A stretch of DNA of 64,000 nucleotides. It comes from Volutella citrinella (Eukaryota > Ascomycota > Sordariomycetes > Hypocreales > Nectriaceae). Positions within the stretch are counted from its first letter, which is position 1. Every line of letters starts with the position of its first letter. The stretch is taken from the NCBI GenBank assembly GCA_034401135.1, contig JAWZSP010000003.1, positions 558,001 through 622,000 on the forward strand, written 5' to 3'. The position numbers and the translations under genes were made by a program. The notes beneath the pieces were generated by a model. That model saw only the letters and a program-made list of their open reading frames with translations, did no database searches and was not told the DNA's origin. Below, one piece after another: positions 42,311 through 52,821 of this stretch.

Positions 42311-43418
42311 TCACTCCCAGTTCTGAAGACAGGTGTCTCCCTCCTTCAGTCCCGTATAACCCACAGATTCTCGCCATAGCAGTTCCCTCTTCTTCTCGTC
42401 TTGTGACTCCGCCGTCGGGTCTACTGGCACCAGCCCATACAGATATATCCCTTTGGGTCTCTCGCCAAACGGCTCCGTTGTGTCGAAGCCCCCAGCCAGA
42501 ATGTCGGATGCGGATAACTTGACAGTCCGCACCGGACCTTGCGGCCAGTAATAGGCCATGATAGGGGCGAGCAGAGGCATGATGATGTCGTTGATGAAAA
42601 CGCTGATTATCCACGGGCCACGGCGTGTGATGTTGGCCGGCATGGATCCTGGGTCCATTGCCAGAATGCAGATGTTGCTCAAGTCAGGATCCGTGTTCAA
42701 CCGACGCTGGAGTTCTCCTCTGTGCAACGACTCGTCAATTCAATACCAGGTAGGATTGTCCGCCAAAGACTCACAGCATCATGGCAAGGCAGAATTTTGA
42801 AGCTCCGTATCGTCGAAAGCCAGCGTGTAATGACGGATCATCGCTGGTGGCACTCCATGTCCCCTTGGCCAATGGCTCCGTGGTATCGCCTTTGATAAAC
42901 ACCTTCCACTTTTCATCTGCAAAGCTCGCCGAGGTCTTGAAGTTGAAGGGATCATGCGACTCGCTCGCGATGACGATGATCCTGCCAGCCTCGCGGTCCA
43001 TGCTCCGCAGCAGCAGAAGGGTCAATAGCCAGTGGCCCAAGTAGTTGGACGCAAAGGTCATGTCGAAGCCGTCCTCGCTATAGGTCTGCTCGGTGAACTC
43101 GAGGAAGCCGGCGTTGAGGATCAGTACGCGTATCCGGGGTATCTCGCCCGAGGCGACCCGCGCGTTGATTGAAGCGGCCGTCTCGCGCACCTTGGCCAAA
43201 CTCGACAGGTCGAGAGACAAGATCTCATGGGAATGCGGAGGAGAGGGGTTCAGAGCCGACTTGAGGCTGGTGGCCTTGTCAGCGTCGCGTACCGTGTAGA
43301 TGCCATGGTACGACGCGAATTCGGGCGTCGACACAATCTTGGACACGATCCCGGTGCCTAGGCTACCATTGGCGCCCGTGAGCAGGATGGAGCCTTTGGG
43401 GGCTTGAGATGCGGCCAT
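42311..43418 (-). CDS. Short-chain dehydrogenase/reductase (retinol-dehydrogenase-like)
   Basis: Exons 43418-42775 and 42719-42311, joined over a 55-nt intron, encode 350 residues. Near the N-terminus LLTGANGSLGTGI is the NAD(P)-binding TGxxxGxG motif. Then come LDLSSLAKV, VLILNAGF (the NAG motif), and the catalytic pair in RYGASKFC (Tyr204, Lys208). The C-terminal exon holds ILAMDPGSMPANITRR and a hydrophobic stretch IISVFINDIIMPLLAPIMAYY that could touch a membrane. Length and layout suit fungal SDRs acting on lipophilic alcohols or ketones, but the substrate is open. An in-frame extension upstream of 43418 exists; the ATG just before the cofactor motif is the natural start. Confidence 0.9.
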
Positions 43419-44062
43419 GGTCGTCTTCTTAATTGGAAAGAAATCAGAGGAGGATTGATGACATTGTTGGGAGGGGGGGACTTTCGTGAGTTTAGGGGTT
43501 CGCCTAGCGCGGGCAAGATCATCAGCCAATTGACACCGCCGTTGTGCCCATTCCTTCGCGCCGCCTAGGCACCTCAACATCCTTGCTAGACCGCTAATAA
43601 GCAATCGACACATATTAGCCGGGAATTTCGGCAGTGGGCTTGTATTAGTAAAGATTCCCGCCGCTGAACTCTATGAACTCTAAAGTCGCCCTTGAGATGC
43701 ACATGTCGAGAGAAATTGAGGTCTTGTCCAATCCACTTCAGCACTCCGACATTTGATAGTGGTATTGATGATGGCCAAGGCAGATGGAAATGGACATGGG
43801 TGCACTTCATCTTGCTGGTTTTGATTGGCTCTCGTCTCCAACTATCGACTAGAGAAACAGCCTTGTGGCTACCTGAGAGCCTAGAGGGCTGAACGGCTGA
43901 ATGGGCTGAAGCTGAAGATGGAGGCGGGGTAAATCCACCATCCTCACGCAAACGAAGACGCTCTCAAGCCATCATCGTCATGGTCCTTGGCCATCCGAGA
44001 GCTGTCGGTGCCCATGTGTTAGCCGCTTGAGCCCGGTACCAAAGCCCGATAACGCCACTGCC
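43419..44062. promoter_or_regulatory. Divergent promoter region, SDR / NACHT protein
   Basis: A 644-bp gap between outward-facing starts. ORFs inside are short and unrecognised. Confidence 0.5.
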
Positions 44063-46868
44063 ATGGATCCCGTCAGCGCCATCGGCGTTGCTGCCGGGTC
44101 GATTCAGTTCCTCGAATTCGGAATCAAGCTCCTCCTGATGACTATGAGAATGTGGGACAGCAATTACGATCCCACGAGCGACCATCAAATAGCGCAGCAA
44201 GTTGCAGGCCGCCTGCAGTCCCTCGTTGACATGCAGTGCAAGTCCCTGGACAGGTTGGAAGGCAAGATGCTCTCAGAGGCCGATGCCCACCTCTATAGCA
44301 TCTGCCTGGCCTGTCGTGATCGGGGTCAAGACCTGCAAGATGCCATCTCTAGATTAAATACGCGCGGCGAGAGAATGCATATGTTGCGGCCGTTTTTACT
44401 CGCCCTAACAAATACTATGAGCGAGCGGCGCATCCACGTTCTGCATTCCGAATTGGAAAAGACTCGGGTGCAACTCCACACGGCGATGCTGGTATGCTTA
44501 TGGTACGTGCATCTTTCTCAATAGGTGGTAAATCTCCAACTATCTGACTCGGAAAAGGGAGGATACCAGGAAGGGTCCCGGTGAAGACATTCTTGAAATG
44601 AAGGAAAAGGTCGATGGGCTAGTGCACATGGTGAACGAACTCCGTCGGAGCGTCCTCAACGACGATTCAACTGAACGTGCAGTAACACAAAATAGACTCA
44701 TCTCGGATGGTTTTCGGTTGGACCACCGGGATCCGGCATGTCTCGACCTATCAAAGACGTTGGCTCGAAGGCTATGGGACGATGGATGGTCTCCTGACAC
44801 GAGCGGGAGATTTCAAGAGGCTTCCCCAGAGATGGATCCACGAGATCCACAGCTGTTGAAGGTTATTCTTGAACCACTCAAGTTTTCAGAATTCCAAGGC
44901 CGGCACGAAGCCATCCCCGAGGCCTACGAGAACACTTTGCAGTGGATATGGAAACGCCCAACGCTTGTAGACGACAAACCATTGTGGAGCGACTTTCCCC
45001 AGTGGCTCCGGAGTGACGAAGAATCATTCTACTGGATTTCCGGCAAGCCTGGCTCAGGGAAATCGACGCTGATGAAGTACATCGAGCACCACCCACGTCT
45101 CGCTGAGCACCTGTCAGCATGGAGACCAGAATGCGACAATGTTCCCGTCAAGGTTCTTAGCTATTATGCTTGGAATCCTGGAGCCGGTCCGCAAAAGTCG
45201 CTCGAGGGGCTCAGGCGGACAATATTAGCCAACGGCCTACAGCAGGACCCCAGTTTGATTCCAATGGTATCGCCAAAACGCTGGATATTTCATAGTATTA
45301 TGCGAGGCTCTTCCTGTCCGAAGGAATGGGATGCCTTGGAAATAGAGGAGTCTTTGAAACTATTCCTCTCAGAATGCCGGACTCGGGTGAAGCTACTGAT
45401 CCTAATCGATGGCCTGGATGAATTCGCTGTTGCGCCAAAGAAGCTCATTGCAGCCATTTCAGACATCAACAAACAGGCACGCGGGTCTATCAAGATCTGC
45501 GTTGCCAGCCGTCCGTGGTACGAGTTCAAGGACTACTTTGGAAAGTGTCCATCCCTTAGCATCCATCTTCTCAGCAGGAATGATCTCGAACTGTTCATGT
45601 CAGGAGAGCTGGACAAGTGCAACGCCTACCACGAGAGAAGGCCGCAGTCGGAAAGGCTCAAGGGCGCAGTTTTGGACAGAGCTCACGGGGTCTTCCTCTG
45701 GGTGTCAGTCGTGACGACATTCCTCATCGAGAGTCTGGAACGAGGAGACACGGCGGCTCAACTCGAACAAGCGGTGATGCGGCTTCCCGACGAGATGGGT
45801 GACCTGTACGACTCTATTTGGAGCCGGGTTCCCCAATTGTACAGAAATGCCGCTTGGCAGATATTTCTTCTCATGGAGGCCAGCAACGACGGGCTCCATT
45901 TCCTCGTGCTGTGGGCGATTGATGAGCGAGACTCGGAATGGGGCTTCACCAACAACAAGTTCGATAACGAACTGGGTAATCAAATTCATAAAACCATCTC
46001 TCGGAGGGTGCACAGTCGCACCTACGGCCTAGCCGAGGTCCTTAACAACGACAAAATCAGCTACCTGCACCGAACCGCAGTCGAGTGGAGGATCCGAAAG
46101 GGCCGCGAGCTTCAAGTCCCAGGATTCGATCCCGCACACGCCTTACTCCAGGGGTTCTTGACCCTGGGGCGCAAAATGCCTTGTTATGGCCCCACGCACA
46201 AGTATCTTACGCAGACGCCAGACAATTGCACGAGCTGGGAAGACTATTTGGTCATGAATTTTCTCCATCCTGTAGCCCAAGTCATGGCTGACCGAAACTC
46301 GTCTCCGCAGCTGTTGGAAGCTGTTGCGGAATCTGTTTACGCCTTTAGTCGAATAAAATGGGCCAAGCAACTCAATTCATATGCCTTTAAAGGTTGGATC
46401 TCCACAGCCTATGAGGTGGGACTGGACTTGTTTGAGCTGGCAGCATTCTTCGGGCTCAGCCCGTTGTTTAAGTGGGTGTTTCAATACAAATTAAGCCAAA
46501 TACGGCGCAGCCGGCTGCTGTGGTTTGCAACCTACCTTCCAGCCGGCCCATTAGTCGACAAGATGATGAAGGGGCCCTTTTGGAAGTCACCCCTGTTCAG
46601 GCCGAGCGAGAGGCTGGAAGTCGTCAGGATGTGCCTGCATCATGGGGTGGCACCAAGCAAGACCTTCAAGTTGATCCGCTGCACCCTTCGCGATATGGAA
46701 ATGGAGGTGCGGGAAACGGCGCGAGAGTGGGCAAAGGGTGGAGAAACTATGCATGTGGCAGAGTATTACACTCGGGTTGCTGAGTTGATGAAGGAGAAGC
46801 GAACGGGCTTCACTGGAATGGGACTCAGAACGAGAGGCAAACAGATACTGTTGCGGGCTGGATTCTAG
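44063..46868 (+). CDS. NACHT/STAND NTPase, fungal NLR-like (heterokaryon-incompatibility type)
   Basis: Exons 44063-44502 and 44558-46868 (55-nt intron) encode about 916 residues. The first 150 residues form a helical N-terminal domain (MDPVSAIGVAAGSIQFLEFG) of the kind that begins many fungal STAND proteins. The NACHT module has Walker A ISGKPGSGKSTLMKYI (about 308-323) and Walker B LLILIDGLDEFA (about 425), followed by sensor-region VASRPW. The region after it is helical, with LWAIDERDSEW and KISYLHRTAVEW as seen in winged-helix parts of this group. There are no ankyrin, WD or TPR repeats at the C-terminus. Relatives take part in non-self recognition and programmed cell death; whether this one does is inferred. 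Confidence 0.85.
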
Positions 46869-46996
46869 TCGAGGCTCTGGAGCAGTTTTTCTTCACGGGC
46901 CAAGACAAAACCATGGAGTACATTAATGTTGACAGAGCAGTGGCCGGCCAGGTAGTATTTCATTTATTGCAGCGAATATTCCGACATGAGCTTTGC

Positions 46997-48160
46997 TTAT
47001 CTCCTTCCGACCTTATTTAGCGTTTCAAGAGTATCAATCCAAGTGTTGTACATCCGATGGTTGACCCAATCCCCGTGATCCGAGAAAGCGTAGACTTCTG
47101 TCCATGCTGATTCCGGTACACCCGGGACTTCGGGGTGGTCGTCTTCCCCAAAGTAAATCACAACGGTGCTAGTATAGTCCTCGCTGCCATCCTCCCTCCT
47201 GAGCTTTGGGACGGCTCGGTCCGCAACATATCTCTCCAGATCGTCCGAGTTGAAGTGCTCCATGGCGTACGGGTGACTCGCTTGACGCGGTAAAATGGCC
47301 CATTCAACGTCTTGGATGCTGTTGCAGGTCCGGAACAAGATGGAAGTGTGGTAGCTTCGTTGGCCCTCCTTGTCGGTCTGGTAGGAATACCATATCCTGT
47401 TCATCCATTCAAAAAGCTCGTCGTCTGCGCTGGAGCCTACTGGTAGTCCCCAAAAAGGGCCACATTGAAGATCGATGACAACGGCCTCCCGGAGGGCATG
47501 GAGCCCCTTGTGATGTGGCTGTAGAGCCGATGGAAGCTCGGGCTCCGTCTTATAGTCCCTGTCGAGCCAGTCGCATGAGCTCCAGCCGTCCTTGGGATAA
47601 TGCATTCGAACACTCTGGCGGGAATGGCGTATGTGGCAGAGGTCCTTCCTAGTCAGCACCACCAGGAGTCGTTCTATGGGCGGATCATCGAGGACTTCCC
47701 GAGGTTCAGAGGCTCTTGATATCTCGGGCAGCACAAGGTCTAGAGCCAGGACTATGTCCGTCGAGAGGTCCACAAGCCCGTTCCATGGGCCGTCCCGCAA
47801 AGTGCGGAAACGACAGAGCGAGTCCAAGGCGCGCTTGAAGACAGAACAGACAAGCCGTAACGCAGAGTACGCTGTGGCATTCAGCTGCCTCCCGTTGCCC
47901 GAATGTAAAGGGCCCAGTTTCCTTTGAATGGCAAGCAGTGTCTCATCACTTCCAGCATCGCTCCCGGGGGCTTGAGCTGCGTCGCTGTCTGGCTTTGTGC
48001 CTGGCTTTGCGATCTCGCGGGGGATAATGAGCCTCGGGGGGACGGTGAGGCTCAAGATGTAGGATATTATCTCAGCCGGCAGCTTTAGGAATGGCGAGCC
48101 ACCGACGGACCCCTCACGAGGCCCTCCGGTATTTCCAACAGACTCACAAAGGGGCGACAT
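46997..48160 (-). CDS. F-box-like hypothetical protein
   Basis: A single-exon frame of 387 residues. The segment FLKLPAEIISYILSLTVPP at about 24-42 looks like an F-box-type helix pair. LRLVCSVFKRALDSLCRFRTLRDG follows, the usual next element. The remainder (SCDWLDRDYKTEP, WGLPVGSSADDELFEWMNRIW, VYAFSDHGDWVNHRMYNTW) has no catalytic motif. Role not recognised; possibly a ubiquitin-ligase adaptor. It converges with the NACHT gene (128 bp between stops) and diverges from the regulator-like gene at 48745. Confidence 0.65.
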   Translation of the reverse strand: MSPLCESVGNTGGPREGSVGGSPFLKLPAEIISYILSLTVPPRLIIPREIAKPGTKPDSDAAQAPGSDAGSDETLLAIQRKLGPLHSGNGRQLNATAYSALRLVCSVFKRALDSLCRFRTLRDGPWNGLVDLSTDIVLALDLVLPEISRASEPREVLDDPPIERLLVVLTRKDLCHIRHSRQSVRMHYPKDGWSSCDWLDRDYKTEPELPSALQPHHKGLHALREAVVIDLQCGPFWGLPVGSSADDELFEWMNRIWYSYQTDKEGQRSYHTSILFRTCNSIQDVEWAILPRQASHPYAMEHFNSDDLERYVADRAVPKLRREDGSEDYTSTVVIYFGEDDHPEVPGVPESAWTEVYAFSDHGDWVNHRMYNTWIDTLETLNKVGRR

Positions 48161-48744
48161 GTTGCGGACCCAAACGGAACTTCCAGCCGGAATAAAAACG
48201 GTTTATGCAAAACTAAGCATTCCATGGCGCTGAACGGCTGTCTGAAGAAGAATGACTTGGTCACGTGCTGCACAAGAGAAAATAGTGCAGATAAGACAAT
48301 CACTGATGACAGGCTGACAGTAACGCTTCTTCAAAAGGCACGCATGCCTTCTGGAATACCTGAACTTATCTCCCTGAGCCATCCAGCCATAGTGGATATT
48401 TTTCTTTATCCCCATACTGTGCACTACGCAGGTTCCCCGTATGGGCCGTATCCAACGAGTTCCCCATTGTGGTCGGGTAGTATTTCCACATCGGCTAGTA
48501 AAACTGGGCCTGAAAATCAATTTATCTAAACGACTATACCCTTTCAAGTAGTAGTTCTGACCCTCAACTTTGTGCCTGTGTCAATGCCCAAATTATGCAA
48601 GTTGACGCTTCAGGCCAGGTTCAGCGGCAGCCTCACTTCCTCCATCGCAGTACGGGCCACACCCGAAGCTGACCGACGCCGACGCTCGCATTACGCGTGC
48701 TGCAACCGCACTACAATCAATATTTGACCACGGTGAGCTTGAAA
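48161..48744. promoter_or_regulatory. Divergent promoter region, F-box-like / regulator-like genes
   Basis: A 584-bp gap with no convincing ORF. No recognised box. Confidence 0.5.
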
Positions 48745-50296
48745 ATGGCAAAAGGCTTCCAGTTCGTCGACGGCACCAAGACGGACCGGTCGACCCGGCG
48801 CATCGCGCGCAGCCACGCCATGAAGGGCAAGAATGTGGGCAAGACGCACCACCGTCGGTCGCGAATCAACACAAACCAGCCGCAAAAGCTGAGCGCTCGC
48901 AGTGGTTTGCATGAACCTCACGCCGATGGGGACTGGGGTATCATTGCCCGCCCAGCGGTTTTGATCGGCTCAAAGCCACGACTTCCAGTGTACCCATCTT
49001 TGCCTGTCCCGCTGCTCGTCAACGCTTCACCCCAAAGCCTGGATATAATTAAAGCCTGTGGGTACTTTGCCAGATGACCAAAGTCTTGCGACACTGACGG
49101 CGCAATACAGACTTCACCTCCGTTGTCGAGGCCGTGTACCCTCTGCGCCTTTGCCTCTCCGTGGACCACATCAAGTCGTACTGGCTCCAGATGATGTTTG
49201 CCGACAAAACTTGTCAGTCTCCTTGGTCAACCTGGCAAGACACGATGCTAACCCTGCTTTTTAAGCATACCACTGCTCCCTTGCACTCATGGGCACGCTA
49301 AACGAATTTGTCTTTGCCGGCGACGACACCTCGTCATCCGATACGCGACACCATCTCGGGGAGGCCATCAGCCTGGTCAACCAGCAGCTTGGAACCGCAG
49401 ACGCTTTGTCCAACTCTAACCTTTCTGTTGTCAATTTTCTCGTCATACGGGAGATGTTCAGGCAGGAACGTGCTAGCGCCGAGGTGCATTTACGGGGCCT
49501 CGAGAAGATGGTAGCATTACGGGGTGGCCTGGCTCAGCTCGACGATCGGATGTTGGCCTTTAAGATTTACAAGTGAGTCTCCGCCAAGAAATTAGGGACG
49601 AACAGGTTATCTCATGTCTTCTTCCACAGAACTGATATCGACTTTTCATTCCTCTACGGCACTCCGACAATCTTCTATCGGGACGAGATGTCGCAGCTAG
49701 CTCAACTGCCCGAGCCGAACAACCTTGTCGTGTCTATCAGTAGCTTCAACAAAATCAATCCTTTCCTTAGAGGAATAGTATTGGATGCAATCAATGCATC
49801 CCACTGGTTTGGTGACGATACAATCAAAGTCAAGGCGGAGTCGCTGCAAGAAACCATCATCTCCATGGGATATCGCCTTGTCCGGTTTCACCCATTATCA
49901 GAGCCGCAACTGGCGAGCAGTCTGGACGCCGCGTACCACATCGGCCTAATGGCATTCATGACCACCCTTTTTCTCCAATTTGGTCGCCGCCGCTTCTTGA
50001 GATACCGGTTAGTCTCGACGGTATCAACGGCCGTTATTGAGCGGGGACTGGGCAAGGGCGATGACGACACGATGCTTTGGCTTCTACTCATCACCGGCAT
50101 CTCGATTTTCTCGGAGACAGGTCAGTCCTGGTTACTGCCGCGGATCTACAGTGTGGCACAGTCCTTAGGGGTCGCAAACTGGGCACAGACACGGCGACTG
50201 CTGGTTCAATTTCCCTGGATCAGCCCGCTTCACGATGAGTCAGGCAAGGCCCTGTGGGAGGCAGCCATGGCGTATTCGTGCAAACAGGCCAAATAA
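48745..50296 (+). CDS. Transcription-regulator-like protein lacking a zinc cluster
   Basis: Exons 48745-49057, 49111-49212, 49266-49572 and 49630-50296 (introns 53-57 nt, all phase-consistent) encode about 462 residues. The start FQFVDGTKTDRSTRRIARSHAMKGKNVG, continued by a KTHHRRSR basic patch, is typical of a fungal family with the helical fungal transcription factor region but no Zn2Cys6 cluster (sometimes called tachykinin-family or DUF3468 proteins). The middle reads LRLCLSVDHIKSYWLQMMFADK and ASAEVHLRGLEKMVALRGG, the latter characteristic of the regulatory region. DNA binding is not shown. It sits directly upstream of the DHA2 exporter gene in the same orientation, so it is a candidate regulator of it. 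Confidence 0.78.
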
Positions 50297-50394
50297 TCTA
50301 AGCCCCTGACCGCTCCTTGACTTCTCCACCCGATCTTCTCATCTGGCCCTTCATCTCGCACACCCCTGCCAGGTGATGACACCCAACCCAGCCC

Positions 50395-50571
50395 AGCCAA
50401 TGAGAGAAGTTTTTCCTATTTGGGAAAAACCTCAACATACATCGATTCACCTCCGTACTTTCCCTGCACGGCTCCGCTGACTGATTAGCAAGCCATCCGT
50501 GCCTTTGAGCAGGGCGAACATCGATCCTATGCACCCTATAAGCCAATGGGAGAAGTTTTTCCCAATTGGGA
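50395..50571 (+). repeat. 31-bp direct repeat, two copies 146 bp apart
   Basis: Copies at 50395-50425 and 50541-50571 agree at 28 of 31 positions. Each begins AGCCAATG and contains AGAAGTTTTTCC followed by TTGGGA. The first copy is also nearly palindromic across GTTTTTCC and GGGAAAAAC. The position between a regulator-like gene and an exporter makes them candidate binding sites. Confidence 0.75.
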
Positions 50572-50593
50572 CAGAGTCATGAGGGCGCCAGGC

Positions 50594-50600
50594 TATAAAA
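50594..50600 (+). promoter_or_regulatory. TATA box of the DHA2 exporter gene
   Basis: TATAAAA within GGCTATAAAATG, downstream of both direct repeats and upstream of the ATG at 50766. Confidence 0.55.
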
Positions 50601-50765
50601 TGTGAGTCCTCACAGATGCAGCCAACGACCTTTCAACCGGTCTCTTTCATATTCGTTCTCTTCAATATTTCTTATTATACGCTCGACTCTTCCTTTTGTT
50701 CGGGTTCTAGCTACTGCCTCGGTTTCCGAACGGATCGCCAACTTACTGAGCCCTGCGGCGACAGG

Positions 50766-52821
50766 ATGTCATCCAATGGAGGAATCAGCACGGAGAAGCG
50801 AGTGTTGGATAGCTCCACGGAAGACGCAGTAGACAAGCCTGGGGAGCAGCCAAAGATTACCTACCCGTCCATTGTGGCAAGGTCTACGATTGTGTTTGGT
50901 CTGATGCTGGCCACCTTCCTGGTAATCACATTCCACGCCCCAGGGAATGGGATTTGCGAATGCTGACTTTCGACTTAGATTGCTCTTGACATGGCATGTC
51001 TCGACCAAAACTCCCTCTGGCTTCCCCTTACTGACCCAGTTATAGAGCATCATTGGCACTGCCATCCCCGTGATCACGACGGAGTTCAACAGCATGGCCG
51101 ACGAAGGCTGGTATGGCAGGTGAGCAAGTACTTATGCTTCCCTGTGTAGATATTGGGCTCCAGGGAGAAATATGCCACCCATTTGCTCATCTTTACTGAC
51201 TCTCATGCTTGCAAGCGCCTTCTTTCTCACCCTCGCCACCTTCATCGCCGCCTGGGGAAAGGCCTACAAGTTCTACTCCTTGCGCCTCGTCTACATCTTG
51301 GCCATCTCCATCTTTGAGATTGGCAGTCTGGTCTGCGCCCTCTCCCAGTCAAGCATGGCACTTATCATAGGCCGCGCCGTCCAAGGTTCCGGTGCCGCAG
51401 GCCTCGCTGGCGGCGGCTACACCATCGCGGCATTCGTCGTGCCGCCAGCCGTCCAGCCAGCCGTCATTGGCCTTCTGGGATCTGTCTTCACGGTTGCCAG
51501 CATTGCGGGGCCGCTGCTCGGAGGCGTATTCACGTCAGCCGTCAGCTGGCGGTGGTGCTTCTACATCAATCTCCCCATCGGCGCCGTCACTGTTGCGTGC
51601 ATGCTCCTCTTCTTCCGGACTCCGCCCCACGCCAAGACGAGCCACCATACGCCGATCCGACAGGTGCTCGCAAGCTTTGACCCCCTCGGGTTGCTGTTTA
51701 TGTTCTCGGGCACCCTCTGCTTCTTCCTTGCCGTGCAGTGGGGAGGCGTCAAGACGCCGTGGAACTCGGCAGAGCAAATCGGCCTCTTGATTGGCTCTGC
51801 AGTTCTGCTGGCTCTTTTTGTTGCCAACGAATGGTACCAGGGTGACCAAGCGCTGATTGTGTACCGAATACTACGCCGCAGATCTATAGGCGCATGCTCC
51901 GGTTTTATTTTCTTGTAGGTTGTGCCTATATCTTGATCAGCTACCAGCCACTCACATGCACAGTCTCAATGCCGCCAACATCGCTCTGCAGTACAACTTG
52001 CCAATCTATTTCCAGGCCATCCAAGGTGATTCACCGGTAAAGAGCGGCATCAAGATGATACCATCCATCTTGGCTACGGGTGAGTCTACTTCATCTTTTC
52101 ATCTTCATTCTCTTGCATTGGCATCGCAAGCTGACACCCATCTGCGTTGTCTTCTTCTAGCCCTTGCCACAATGGTCGGTTCTGTCGCCATAGGAAGACT
52201 GACAATGTTCCAGCCTTTTCTAGTAGCTTCATCTGTAATCTCTACTATTGGCGCCGGGCTCATATACAGCTTTGATATCGATGCCGGCTTGGGCCCCGTT
52301 ATTGGATACCAGATACTCTATGGCATAGGCACTGGCCTCGGTGTCCAAACCCCGAACCTCGTCGCAACCGTGACGAGTTCTCCAGAGGATGTTTCGATTG
52401 CTGTGGCAACCACCTCTTGTGAGTAGCAACACCTAATACTAGGTCTTTCACATTCTTGAGGAGCTGACTTGATGGATCTTTTGTAGTTTTCCTCCTGCTT
52501 GCCGGCGGCTGGGGTGTTGCTGTCACCGGCTCCATCCTAAACAATCTGATGCTCCAGACACTGCCGAAATACGTCCCTGGCATTGACCCACTGGCAGTGA
52601 TTAGGGTTGGAGCAGCTGGCATCAAGGATACATATCAAGGCCCCGTCCTCAGAGGTGTGCAGCAGGCATATCTGGACGGGCTGCATGCTGGCTGGATACT
52701 GGGGACGGCGGCCTTTGGCATCACGCTACTTTGGGGCTTGCTGCCCAAGTGGCCGGGGAAGTTATTGCCGGCGGAGGAGAAGACAAGGGACGGGGAAGCG
52801 GCCGAGAATGCGTCAGTATAG
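50766..52821 (+). CDS. MFS multidrug/toxin exporter, DHA2 (14-TM) family
   Basis: Seven exons: 50766-50921, 50979-50993, 51046-51119, 51216-51914, 51964-52079, 52161-52418 and 52487-52821, giving 550 residues. TM1 ends in the DHA2-type IALDM-SIIGTAIPVI (usually LDxTIVxxALP). Other marks are GWYGSAFFLTL, LIIGRAVQGSGAAGLAGGG, the antiporter motif GPLLGGVF and SWRWCFYINLPIGAV. The second exon is only 15 nt, and the following intron (50994-51045) starts with GC (GCATGT...TAG), a GC-AG intron. Both are needed to rebuild the conserved TM1 sequence. The cytosolic ends are polar and charged. By family a proton-driven efflux pump; the cargo is unknown. Confidence 0.88.

Larger units (their letters stand above)
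50297..50765 (+). promoter_or_regulatory. Promoter region of the DHA2 exporter
   Basis: A 469-bp gap. It holds a 31-bp direct repeat (separate entry), CCAAT-type boxes inside each copy, and a TATAAAA box at 50594-50600, 166 bp before the ATG. Confidence 0.6.

Noticed and set aside
40501..52821. Secondary-metabolite gene cluster
   Set aside because: Two regulators, a reductase and an exporter are present, but no polyketide synthase, peptide synthetase, terpene synthase or other backbone enzyme lies in the window.
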